This document shows, one piece after another, positions 15,273 through 22,845 of a stretch of DNA of 24,942 nucleotides. The position numbers and the translations under genes are program-made. The number at the start of each line of letters is the position of its first letter. The first letter of the stretch is position 1. Origin of the DNA: DATGWF01 sp035299585 (GTDB taxonomy: Bacteria; Actinomycetota; Actinomycetes; Actinomycetales; Microbacteriaceae); the NCBI GenBank assembly GCA_035299585.1, contig DATGWF010000030.1, positions 1 through 24,942 on the forward strand, read 5' to 3'. Under the pieces are notes generated by a model. That model was given only the letters and a program-made list of their open reading frames with translations. It made no database searches and was not told where the DNA came from.

Positions 15273-16625
15273 ATGACCGGCCTTCGTTCCGTTGCGGCTC
15301 CACTCGCGGTTCGGATGCGGCCGCTCGTCCTCGGCGACGTCGTCGGTCAGGGGCACCTGTTGCAACCGGGTTCACCGATTCGCGCACTGGCCAACCCCGA
15401 TTCGCGCGCACACGTTTCGGTCATCCTCTGGGGTCCACCTGGATCGGGCAAGACCACTCTCGCGCACGTCGTGGCGGGCGAATCGGGCCGGGAATTCGTT
15501 GAGCTCTCCGCCATCACGGCAGGCGTCAAGGACGTTCGGGAAGTCATGGAGCGCGCGCGAGTACACGCAGACCTCTATGGCACCAGGACGCTTCTGTTCC
15601 TCGATGAAATCCACCGGTTTAGCAAAGCCCAGCAAGACGCGTTGCTTCCCGGGGTTGAGAACGGCTGGGTCACGCTGATTGCAGCGACGACTGAGAATCC
15701 CTCGTTCTCCGTGATTACGCCGCTCTTGTCACGCTCGTTGCTGCTGACGCTGAACGCGGTCGGCGATGCTGACATCGCGGGGTTGCTTGACCGTGCCGTT
15801 TCGGCCGCCCAGGGCCTCGCCGACTCGGTCGTGCTCGTCGACGAAGCACGGCAGGCGCTCGTCGGTCTCTCGGCTGGGGACGCCCGTCGCGCCCTCACGG
15901 CGCTCGAGGCCGTGGCGAGTCTCGCGATTGATGCTGCCGACCAGGCGAGTGGAGACACACCGGTCCGGGTCACGGCCGAGCACGTCCAATCTGCCGTGGA
16001 TCGCGCACTGCTGCGATATGACCGTCAGGGAGATCAGCATTACGACGTCATCAGCGCGTTCATCAAGAGTATTCGGGGTTCCGATCCCGATGCTGCCGTC
16101 CACTACCTCGCTCGGATGATTGAGGCGGGGGAGGACCCGCGATTCATTGCCCGTCGGCTCGTCATTTCGGCGGCCGAAGATGTCGGTCTTGCCGACCCGG
16201 CCGCGCTGTCGATTGCGACCGCTGCTGCTGACGCGGTCGCGTTCATCGGTATGCCCGAGGGTCGGATTCCACTCGCCGAGGCCACCATTTATCTCGCCAC
16301 GGCGCCGAAGTCGAACACCGCGTATACCGCGATCAACTCGGCTATCGCGGACGTTCGCGCCGGCAAAGCGGGCGAGGTCCCCAAGCATCTTCGCGACGGG
16401 AGCTATCCCGGCGCGAAAGCGCTCGGCCACGGGCAGGGGTATCGCTACCCGCATGATGACGAACGGGGTGTGGTCGAGCAGCAATACGCTCCCGAGCCGC
16501 TTGTTTCGACGCGCTATTACCGACCGACTGCTCGCGGCTACGAGCAGCGGGTCGCGGCGCGACTCGAACGTGTATTGCCCATCGTGCATGACCGCCCGGT
16601 GCCGCAGCAGCCGAATCCTTCGTGA
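15273..16625 (+). CDS. rarA: Replication-associated recombination protein A (RarA/MgsA)
   Basis: AAA+ ATPase related to the clamp loader and to eukaryotic WRNIP1/Mgs1, acting at stalled replication forks. The 450-residue protein has MRPLVLGDVVGQGHLL, Walker A GPPGSGKT (54-61), Walker B LFLDEIHRF (108-116), and the sensor GATTENPS-like segment AATTENPSF. The C-terminal half holds the family's HYDVISAFIKSIRGSDPDAAVHYLARM and the tetramerisation region with IYLATAPKSN and LRDGSYPGAK. The ATG at 15273 fits the usual N-terminus. It appears to be leaderless. Its TGA stop seems to form part of an extended -10 sequence for the rpsD transcript. Confidence 0.96.
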   Translation: MTGLRSVAAPLAVRMRPLVLGDVVGQGHLLQPGSPIRALANPDSRAHVSVILWGPPGSGKTTLAHVVAGESGREFVELSAITAGVKDVREVMERARVHADLYGTRTLLFLDEIHRFSKAQQDALLPGVENGWVTLIAATTENPSFSVITPLLSRSLLLTLNAVGDADIAGLLDRAVSAAQGLADSVVLVDEARQALVGLSAGDARRALTALEAVASLAIDAADQASGDTPVRVTAEHVQSAVDRALLRYDRQGDQHYDVISAFIKSIRGSDPDAAVHYLARMIEAGEDPRFIARRLVISAAEDVGLADPAALSIATAAADAVAFIGMPEGRIPLAEATIYLATAPKSNTAYTAINSAIADVRAGKAGEVPKHLRDGSYPGAKALGHGQGYRYPHDDERGVVEQQYAPEPLVSTRYYRPTARGYEQRVAARLERVLPIVHDRPVPQQPNPS

Positions 16626-16631
16626 TAAGCT
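16623..16631 (+). promoter_or_regulatory. Candidate extended -10 promoter for rpsD
   Basis: TGATAAGCT combines a TGn extension with the TAnnnT hexamer TAAGCT (16626-16631); the TGA is also the rarA stop codon. Initiation would fall near 16638. No -35 element is obvious, as is common for extended -10 promoters. It would produce a leader of about 160 bases before rpsD. Confidence 0.4.
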
Positions 16632-16637
16632 GACCCC

Positions 16638-16797
16638 TGGTCAAACCACGGAGAGTTCCTGCGGCTGGGAGTTCGCCATCCGGTTCGACAGACCTGTAGC
16701 CGGTCTGCGATGGCCAAAACCCCTCGTTCACCCCGCCCGGAGTGCGTTTCGCGCTGCCGCGAGTGGGTTTCTGTTAGGGATCTCTGAAAGGAATCAC
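16638..16797 (+). promoter_or_regulatory. Structured 5' leader of rpsD
   Basis: The gap between rarA and rpsD has no plausible short gene but folds well. GCCATC (16675-16680) pairs with GATGGC (16709-16714), enclosing CAGACC (16689-16694) paired with GGTCTG (16702-16707). Downstream, TCGCG (16749-16753) pairs with CGCGA (16758-16762) around CTGC. The ribosome-binding site AAAGGA is at 16787-16792. Ribosomal protein S4 represses its own synthesis in E. coli and Bacillus through mRNA structures, so an autoregulatory role is plausible but unproven. Confidence 0.45.
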
Positions 16798-17427
16798 GTG
16801 TCGACTAAGTCACGTACCCGCGCAAAGGTTCGCCTTTCGCGTTCGCTGGGCATCGCCCTTACCCCGAAGGCTGCACGCCACCTGGAGAAGCGTCCGTACG
16901 CACCGGGTGAGCACGGCCGCACCAAGCGCAAGGCCGACTCGGACTACGCGGTTCGTCTGCGCGAGAAGCAGCGTCTGCGCGCCCAGTACGGCATCCGTGA
17001 GAAGCAGCTTCGCATCGCCTACAACGAGGCCAAGCGCACCGATGGCCCCACCGGTGACAACCTCGTCGAACTGCTCGAGATCCGTCTCGACGCCGTTGTC
17101 CTTCGTTCGGGCTTCGCCCGCACGATGGCGCAGGCCCGTCAGTTTGTCGTGCACCGCCACATCCTCGTTGACGGCAAGATCGTCGACCGCCCCTCGTTCC
17201 GCGTGAAGCCGGGTCAGCTCGTTCACGTCAAGGACCGTTCGGAGGGCACCGAGCCGTTCCAGGTTGCTGCTGCTGGTGGCCACGTGGATCTGCTCCCGCC
17301 GGTTCCGAGCTACCTCGAGGTGGAGCTCGACAAGCTGCACACGCGCCTCGTGCGTCGTCCGAAGCGTGCCGAGGTTCCCGTGACCTGCGACACCCAGCTC
17401 GTCGTCGAGTACTACGCGGCTCGCTAA
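16798..17427 (+). CDS. rpsD: 30S ribosomal protein S4
   Basis: Primary 16S rRNA-binding protein that nucleates 30S assembly. The 209-residue sequence begins MSTKSRTRAKVRLSRSLGIALTP and includes KRPYAPGEHGRTKRK and the S4 RNA-binding domain (about 97-160: LEIRLDAVVLRSGFARTMAQARQFVVHRHILVDG). The N-terminus has no cysteines, so this is the zinc-free form of S4. The true start is the GTG at 16798, five bases after AAAGGA; the open frame runs far upstream to 16120 through rarA but that portion is a shadow. It stands alone as a monocistronic unit with its own leader and a strong terminator. Base and codon use fit a highly expressed gene. Confidence 0.97.
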   Translation: MSTKSRTRAKVRLSRSLGIALTPKAARHLEKRPYAPGEHGRTKRKADSDYAVRLREKQRLRAQYGIREKQLRIAYNEAKRTDGPTGDNLVELLEIRLDAVVLRSGFARTMAQARQFVVHRHILVDGKIVDRPSFRVKPGQLVHVKDRSEGTEPFQVAAAGGHVDLLPPVPSYLEVELDKLHTRLVRRPKRAEVPVTCDTQLVVEYYAAR

Positions 17428-17443
17428 GACTCGCGAAACAGCA

Positions 17444-17482
17444 AGCGGGCGGAGACTTCGGTCTCCGCCCGCTCTGTGTTGT
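17444..17482. terminator. Strong UUCG-loop hairpin terminator between rpsD and kup
   Basis: AGCGGGCGGAGAC (17444-17456) and GTCTCCGCCCGCT (17461-17473) form a perfect 13-bp stem closed by a TTCG tetraloop, followed by CTGTGTTGT. It is 17 bases after the rpsD stop and 16 bases before the kup stop on the other strand. With some T residues on both flanks it probably serves as a bidirectional terminator for the convergent genes. Confidence 0.9.
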
Positions 17483-17488
17483 ACGGGG

Positions 17489-19357
17489 CTAAATCTCGAG
17501 CGTCACCGAGAAGGTCGCAACGCGACGGGTCGGGAGGCTGAAGAAGGTCGTCACTGGCGAGGAGTTCCGATGCATCATCGTGAAGATGAGGCGCTCGATC
17601 TTGTTGAGCTTGGAGTTCACGCGAGCGGTAAAGGCTCGGTTCGATACGAAGTACACCGCTTCGCGCTCGTCGAAGATTTTCTCCAGCTCTTTGGTCCGAA
17701 GTGAGCGCGGCACGTTTCGAACGTCCATGAAGCCGGAATAGAGCGTGACGCGGGTGATGTACTCCGTGACGTGCTCAATGTTGGCCTTCTTGCGCGAATA
17801 CGGGTCGTTGGTGCTTTCAATATTGAGCACAATGATGCGTTCTGGCATTGCGCGCATGAGGTTGATTTGCTCTTCCAGCGCCTGCGGAACCACAGCGGGG
17901 AGTGCCGAGAGATAGACACCGGTCAGCGGAAGCAAGGCGACATCGAAGGCGCGACGGTGCTCTTCGACTTCCGTCCAGGACATCGACATCTTTTCGAGCT
18001 TGGCTTCCATTTGGTGGCGGCCCTTGCGCCAGATCCACATGATTGACGCGACGATGTAGCCGATGAGAATCGGCAGCCAGGCCCCGTGCGGGATCTTGGT
18101 GGAGGTCGAGACGACAAAGGCAAGGTCGAACACGAGGAACACCGACAGTACGGGCACCATGACGCGGCGTTTCCATCCCCAGCGCTCATGGGCGACCCAG
18201 AACAGCGCGACCGTCGTGGTGAGCATGACGCCGGCGATGCAGAACGCATACGCGCCGGCAAGTGCCTTGGACGATTCAAACACCACAACGAGGGTGATCG
18301 AGCCAATGGCCACGATGAGATTGATGAGCGGCACATAGATCTGGCCACTGTGGTCTCGACTCGTGTGCACGACGCGCATTCGGGAGAGCAATCCCAACTG
18401 CATAGCCTGGTTTGCCAGCGAAGCGACCCCAGAAATGAGCGCTTGCGAGGCGATGATCGCGGCGAGCGTGCTGATGACGACGAGGAAAATGAGCGAAACC
18501 GGGTCCGCGGCCTGGGAGAAGAACAGCTGTTCGATGTGTTCGGGGTTTCGGACGGCGACACCGGCCTGTCCAAAGTAGCTCAACACGAGCGCAGTATTGA
18601 CGATGCTGACCCAGCTCAGCCGCAGCGGCCGCTTCCCAAAGTGTCCAAGATCGGCGTACAGCGACTCACACCCGGTCACCGCAAGGATGACCGACGACAT
18701 GACAATCAGGGTGTACCAGCCGTGGCGCCCAATGAAGGTGATGGCCTCCACCGGGTTCAGGCCGGCGAGAACTTCGGGGGACTGCACGATGCTCAGGAGA
18801 CCGAACGTGGCGAGCGTGCCGAACCAAATGAGCATCACTGGTCCGAATACTCGGCCAAGGAACGCCGTCCCGCGGAACTGAAAGCCGAACAACAGAATCA
18901 GGATGACGACCGTGAGCGGTACGGCAAGGTGCCCCAGTGCGGGAGAAATCGCCCCGAGGCCCTCAGTGGCCGAGAGCACTGAAATTGCGGGCGTCAGCAT
19001 CCCATCGGCGAACAGGAAGGCCGCAGCGAGCAGCATGATGAAAAACAACGGAACATACTTGCTACCGCTGCGTGCGTGACGAATCCGTGCGGGCAGCAGG
19101 GCAAAGAGGGCGAGTGTTCCGCCCTCGCCGTGGTTGTCTGCGCGGAGGACGATCATCATGTACTTGAACGACACCACGATGGTGAGGGTCCAGAACACGA
19201 GTGAGGCGACGCCGATGATGTCTTGTGGGCTGCTGCCTCCGGCGCTGGCCGATTCACTCAGTGCATAAATCGGGCTCGTACCGATGTCTCCAAAGACCAC
19301 GCCCAGAGCGGCGAAGGAGAGCCCAACGGTTCCGGTTTTCCGGGCAGTTGACGACAT
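17489..19357 (-). CDS. kup: Kup-family potassium uptake permease
   Basis: Secondary transporter of the KUP/HAK/KT family that brings in potassium, probably with protons. From ATG 19357 it has 622 residues. The N-terminus contains GVVFGDIGTSPIYAL, the family signature in the first membrane helix; about twelve hydrophobic helices follow up to about residue 440, including SVLSATEGLGAISP and VTGCESLYADLGHFGKRPLRLSW. The remaining part is a cytoplasmic domain, ending with NKIERLIFTMMHRNSSP. A GTG at 19372 in the same frame would add five residues (MNRWH); neither start has a strong ribosome-binding site, so the exact start is open. It is convergent with rpsD and divergent from the 65-residue gene. 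Confidence 0.95.
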   Translation of the reverse strand: MSSTARKTGTVGLSFAALGVVFGDIGTSPIYALSESASAGGSSPQDIIGVASLVFWTLTIVVSFKYMMIVLRADNHGEGGTLALFALLPARIRHARSGSKYVPLFFIMLLAAAFLFADGMLTPAISVLSATEGLGAISPALGHLAVPLTVVILILLFGFQFRGTAFLGRVFGPVMLIWFGTLATFGLLSIVQSPEVLAGLNPVEAITFIGRHGWYTLIVMSSVILAVTGCESLYADLGHFGKRPLRLSWVSIVNTALVLSYFGQAGVAVRNPEHIEQLFFSQAADPVSLIFLVVISTLAAIIASQALISGVASLANQAMQLGLLSRMRVVHTSRDHSGQIYVPLINLIVAIGSITLVVVFESSKALAGAYAFCIAGVMLTTTVALFWVAHERWGWKRRVMVPVLSVFLVFDLAFVVSTSTKIPHGAWLPILIGYIVASIMWIWRKGRHQMEAKLEKMSMSWTEVEEHRRAFDVALLPLTGVYLSALPAVVPQALEEQINLMRAMPERIIVLNIESTNDPYSRKKANIEHVTEYITRVTLYSGFMDVRNVPRSLRTKELEKIFDEREAVYFVSNRAFTARVNSKLNKIERLIFTMMHRNSSPVTTFFSLPTRRVATFSVTLEI

Positions 19358-19403
19358 GTGCCACCGATTCACTCAGGTACCGCCGGAAGCGGCACGTTTC
19401 TAG

Positions 19404-19431
19404 ACGGTACTCCTTTTCGCGGGCGGGTCAA
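19404..19431 (-). promoter_or_regulatory. Candidate promoter for kup
   Basis: On the minus strand a -35-like TTGACC (19431-19426) is separated by 16 bases from TACCGT (19409-19404), a TAnnnT -10 box. Initiation would fall near 19397, about 25 bases before the GTG and 40 before the ATG. The -10 box overlaps one arm of an inverted repeat: CGGTAC at 19405-19410 and GTACCG at 19377-19382. This is the only promoter in the window with a reasonable -35. Confidence 0.5.
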
Positions 19432-19472
19432 ATCAACGCGCGAGCAGACTCGGTGACGCATGACGCAGGCTC

Positions 19473-19478
19473 TAGACT
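19473..19478 (+). promoter_or_regulatory. Candidate -10 box for a leaderless mRNA (65-residue gene, alaS)
   Basis: TAGACT is followed by exactly six bases and then ATG at 19485, the same geometry as at rarA. Transcription would begin at the start codon. No ribosome-binding site is present between. Since the alaS gene follows 25 bases after the small gene with no terminator, this may be the promoter of the whole alaS-ruvX-mltG-aroE operon. Confidence 0.55.
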
Positions 19479-19484
19479 GAACCA

Positions 19485-19682
19485 ATGGCCAGTTTCTTCA
19501 AGACCGTTTTCGTCTTCAAGCTCGGCGTGATTGCAGGTTTCATTGCCGCCCACCTCGTGAATCAGACGCCGCAAGGACGCGCGTTTTTCGCGAACGTGAA
19601 CGCGAAGGTCCGTGACTTCACCGAGAGTGTGAGCGCGGGCTATCGCGAACGCGAGGCCGAACTGCGCAATTCGACCGACTAA
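19485..19682 (+). CDS. Small membrane-anchored protein of unknown function
   Basis: Protein of 65 residues that I cannot assign to a characterised family. Residues 5-25 (FKTVFVFKLGVIAGFIAAHLV) form one hydrophobic, probably membrane-spanning segment, followed by a charged, amphipathic region (FFANVNAKVRDFTESVSAGYREREAELRN) that may be helical. The outline resembles YtxH-like small proteins. Coding appearance is good: third codon positions are G/C-rich like the neighbours. It is placed between kup (divergent) and alaS, 25 bases before the alaS ATG, and appears leaderless. I recall small hypothetical genes in this position in related Micrococcales, but no function. Confidence 0.75.
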   Translation: MASFFKTVFVFKLGVIAGFIAAHLVNQTPQGRAFFANVNAKVRDFTESVSAGYREREAELRNSTD

Positions 19683-19707
19683 GACCGTCACGACTCCAGA
19701 GGACCGC

Positions 19708-22365
19708 ATGTACACCGCAGACATCCGCCAGCGTTGGCTCGACTTCTTCGCCGACAAGGGGCACACGGTGGTGCCCTCGGCCTCGCTCGTGAGCGATGAC
19801 CCGAGTCTGATGTTCACCGTTGCTGGCATGGTCCCTTTCGTGCCGTACCTCACGGGAGTGGTTCCGGCACCGTACCCTCGCGCGACGAGTGTCCAGAAGT
19901 GCATCCGCACCAACGACATCGAAGAAGTCGGCAAGACCCCTCGTCACGGAACGTTCTTCCAGATGAACGGCAACTTCTCATTCGGCGATTACTTCAAAGA
20001 GGGGGCCATCAGCTACGCCTGGGAACTGCTCACGGGTTCGGAGGCGTCCGGTGGCTACGGCTTCGAAGAAAAAGACCTCTGGGTCACGGTGTACAAGGAC
20101 GACGACGAGGCGATTGATCTCTGGAAGAAGATTGCCGGCCTGCCCGAACACCGCATTCAGCGTCTCGACAAGGACACCAACTATTGGTCGACCGGACAAC
20201 CTGGCCCGGCTGGACCGTGTAGTGAGATCTTCTTCGACCGTGGGCCCGCCTATGGCATCGACGGCGGTCCGGCAACCGACGACGACCGTTACGTCGAGAT
20301 CTGGAACCTCGTCTTCATGCAGTACCTCATCAACGAGGTGAAATCGAAGACCGATTTCAACATCGTCGGCGAGCTCCCACAGAAGAACATCGATACCGGC
20401 ATGGGTCTCGAACGCGTCGCGTTCATCAAGCAAGGTGTCGAGAACATGTACGAAATCGACCAGGTTCGACCGGTGCTCGATCGCGCTGCCGAACTCAGCG
20501 GCCGTCGATACGGCGCCGTCCGTGAAGACGACATCCGCATGCGCGTGGTTGCCGACCACATTCGCTCCGCGCTTATGCTCATCGGCGATGGCGTGACGCC
20601 ATCGAACGAGGGCCGAGGCTACATTCTCCGTCGCTTGCTGCGTCGCTCGGTTCGTGCGATGCGCTTGCTCGGTGTGGAAGACGCCACGTTCCCGGTGCTG
20701 TTCGCGGCCTCCCGCGATGCCATGAAGTCCGCCTACCCCGAGATCGGAGTCGAGTACGACCGAATCTCCGCGGTCGCGGTCGCCGAAGAAGAGACCTTCC
20801 TCAAGACACTCGCCGCCGGAACAACCATCCTTGACCTCGCGGTTTCCGACACCAAGAAGACCTCGTCCAGCGAGCTTCCGGGAAAGACCGCATTCCTCCT
20901 GCACGACACCTACGGGTTCCCCATCGAGCTCACCCTCGAAATGGCCGAGGAGTCAGGACTTACGGTTGACCGTTCGGCTTTCGACACCCTCATGTCCGAG
21001 CAGCGCGCTCGAGCCAAGGCCGATGCCAAGTCCAAGAAGAAGGCACTCGCTGATTTGTCGGTGTACAGCGAGTTCCGCGCACACGGTGAAACCGCGTTCC
21101 TCGGGTACTCCGAACTGATGGCCGAGTCGCGCGTCCTGGGACTGCTCAAGGATGGACTCCCGGTTCAATCCGCATCAGCGGGAGACTCGGTCGAGGTCAT
21201 CCTTGCCGAAACCACGCTCTATGCCGAATCCGGTGGTCAGTCCGCAGACCGTGGCCGCATTGTCGGCGATGGCGTTTCGCTGACTGTGAACGACGTTCAA
21301 AAGCCCGTCAAGGGTCTGGTGAGCCACTCCGCCGAGGTTGAGCGGGGTGTCCTTGCCGTGGGTGACGCAGTGCGCACCGAGGTCGACGCTGAATACCGCC
21401 GTGGAGCGTCGCAAGCGCATTCGGCGACACACCTCATCCATGCCGCGCTTCGCGAGGTGCTCGGTTCAGGTGCACACCAGGCGGGTTCGTTCAACCGTGC
21501 TGGGTACATGCGTCTCGACTTCAGTTGGTCGTCGCCGCTGAGTTCCGAAACACGCTCAGAGATTGAGGAGATTGCGAACAACGCGATTGCAGCGAACTAC
21601 GAGGTGGTGACCCGCGAGCTTCCCATCGACGAAGCGAAGGCCGCTGGAGCCATGGCGCTCTTTGGCGAAAAGTACGGCGATGTTGTGCGTATGGTCGACA
21701 TCGGCGGTCCGTGGTCACGAGAGCTGTGTGCGGGTACTCACGTCGCCGCGTCCGGACAGGTTGGCCTCATCAACCTCGTGAGCGAGTCGTCGGTCGGTTC
21801 GACCGCGCGGCGCATCGAGTCACTCGTTGGCCTCGACGCATTCCGCGAATTCGCCACAGAGCGCGCCCTCGTGCACCAACTGTCGACGTCGCTCAAGACA
21901 CCCCGCGAGAAGCTTGCCGAGCGGGTAGATGAGCTGAGTGCCCAGTTGCGTGCCGCTGAGAAGACCATTGCGGCGTTCGAGGCCGCGGCGGTCGCCGGTC
22001 GAGTTCCTGAGCTCGCCGGGCGAGCCACTCGAATCGGGCCCGTCACCGCGGTCGTCGAATCGGTCGGTTCGCTCGATTCCGCAGACGCACTGCGGCAACT
22101 CGTCATCGGTGTCCGAGACAAACTCGGGGCTGAACCCTCGGTCGTTGCGCTCCTCGCAGACGTTGCAGGAAAGCCCGTCGTGATCGCCGCAACGAACCAG
22201 GCCGCTCGGGACGCTGGCGCGAACGCGGGGTTGCTCGCAAAGCGTGCTTCTGCGGTGCTCGGCGGCGGTGGCGGCGGGAAGCCCGACCTCGCCCAGGGTG
22301 GCGGCGCCGACGCGAGCGCAATCGATGCCGCAGTGACGGCGCTTCGACAGGAACTCGTCGGCTAA
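19708..22365 (+). CDS. alaS: Alanyl-tRNA synthetase
   Basis: Class II synthetase charging tRNA-Ala in the cytoplasm. The 885-residue protein has the aminoacylation domain with TPRHGTFFQMNGNFSFGDYFK (77-97) and GLERV, the tRNA-recognition region, an editing domain with the zinc-binding pairs H571/H575 (HSATH) and C674/H678 (CAGTH) that clears Ser- and Gly-tRNA-Ala, and a C-terminal oligomerisation/C-Ala domain with a Gly run (LGGGGGGKPDLAQGGG) typical of the family. The ATG at 19708 has AGAGGA at 19698-19703. The stop TAA is directly followed by the ruvX ATG with no gap. Confidence 0.98.
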   Translation: MYTADIRQRWLDFFADKGHTVVPSASLVSDDPSLMFTVAGMVPFVPYLTGVVPAPYPRATSVQKCIRTNDIEEVGKTPRHGTFFQMNGNFSFGDYFKEGAISYAWELLTGSEASGGYGFEEKDLWVTVYKDDDEAIDLWKKIAGLPEHRIQRLDKDTNYWSTGQPGPAGPCSEIFFDRGPAYGIDGGPATDDDRYVEIWNLVFMQYLINEVKSKTDFNIVGELPQKNIDTGMGLERVAFIKQGVENMYEIDQVRPVLDRAAELSGRRYGAVREDDIRMRVVADHIRSALMLIGDGVTPSNEGRGYILRRLLRRSVRAMRLLGVEDATFPVLFAASRDAMKSAYPEIGVEYDRISAVAVAEEETFLKTLAAGTTILDLAVSDTKKTSSSELPGKTAFLLHDTYGFPIELTLEMAEESGLTVDRSAFDTLMSEQRARAKADAKSKKKALADLSVYSEFRAHGETAFLGYSELMAESRVLGLLKDGLPVQSASAGDSVEVILAETTLYAESGGQSADRGRIVGDGVSLTVNDVQKPVKGLVSHSAEVERGVLAVGDAVRTEVDAEYRRGASQAHSATHLIHAALREVLGSGAHQAGSFNRAGYMRLDFSWSSPLSSETRSEIEEIANNAIAANYEVVTRELPIDEAKAAGAMALFGEKYGDVVRMVDIGGPWSRELCAGTHVAASGQVGLINLVSESSVGSTARRIESLVGLDAFREFATERALVHQLSTSLKTPREKLAERVDELSAQLRAAEKTIAAFEAAAVAGRVPELAGRATRIGPVTAVVESVGSLDSADALRQLVIGVRDKLGAEPSVVALLADVAGKPVVIAATNQAARDAGANAGLLAKRASAVLGGGGGGKPDLAQGGGADASAIDAAVTALRQELVG

Positions 22366-22845
22366 ATGCGTCGCGGGGTACGGCTCGGCGTCGACGTCGG
22401 TCAGGCGCGAATCGGGCTGTCCCGCTCCGATCGCGACGGTCTATTCGCGAGCGCCGTCGAGACGATTGCACGCGATCACGATTCCGATACGGATGTGCGG
22501 CGCCTGGTCTCGATTGCCTCAGAGTGCGAGGCCATCGAGTGGGTCGTCGGACTCCCTATTGCATTGTCTGGCCGCACAACCGCCTCGACTGAGGACGCGG
22601 TTGCCTTCGCTCAGCGTCTGGCGCGCGCGAGCGGGATTCCGGTCCGGCTCGTCGACGAGCGGCTCTCCAGCGTGAGCGCCCACGCCCAACTCCATGCCTC
22701 CGGTCGCAAGACGCGCAGCCATCGTTCGGTCGTTGACCAGGTTGCCGCGGTTATTCTGTTGCAAACCGCGCTCGATGCCGAACGCTCCGGTCGATTGCTC
22801 GGAGAACTGCTCGAAGCGCCAGACGAGGGAGCCGAGCGTGACTGA
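22366..22845 (+). CDS. ruvX: Putative Holliday-junction resolvase YqgF/RuvX
   Basis: RNase H-fold protein of 159 residues. The family motifs are GVDVGQARIGLS (D10), VVGLPIALSG (60-69), VRLVDERLSS (E98) and VDQVAAVILLQ (D124), so the three acidic residues expected at the active site are present. Homologues have been linked to 16S rRNA maturation and to Holliday-junction cleavage; which applies here cannot be told from sequence. It starts immediately after the alaS stop and its last eight bases overlap the mltG start. The order alaS-ruvX-mltG-aroE is conserved in Actinobacteria, including M. tuberculosis (Rv2555c-Rv2552c). Confidence 0.94.
   Translation: MRRGVRLGVDVGQARIGLSRSDRDGLFASAVETIARDHDSDTDVRRLVSIASECEAIEWVVGLPIALSGRTTASTEDAVAFAQRLARASGIPVRLVDERLSSVSAHAQLHASGRKTRSHRSVVDQVAAVILLQTALDAERSGRLLGELLEAPDEGAERD

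Noticed and set aside
15209..15274. Longer ppiB start overlapping rarA
   Set aside because: The added 22 residues are not expected in the family, and the GTG at 15208 has a good ribosome-binding site.
16120..16797. Upstream extension of the rpsD reading frame
   Set aside because: Runs through rarA out of frame and is Arg/Ser/Pro-rich. The S4 N-terminus and the ribosome-binding site at 16787-16792 place the start at 16798.
18086..18982. Plus-strand open frame opposite kup
   Set aside because: Reads Arg/Glu/Asp/His-rich, the typical antisense of membrane-helix codons; no domain recognisable.
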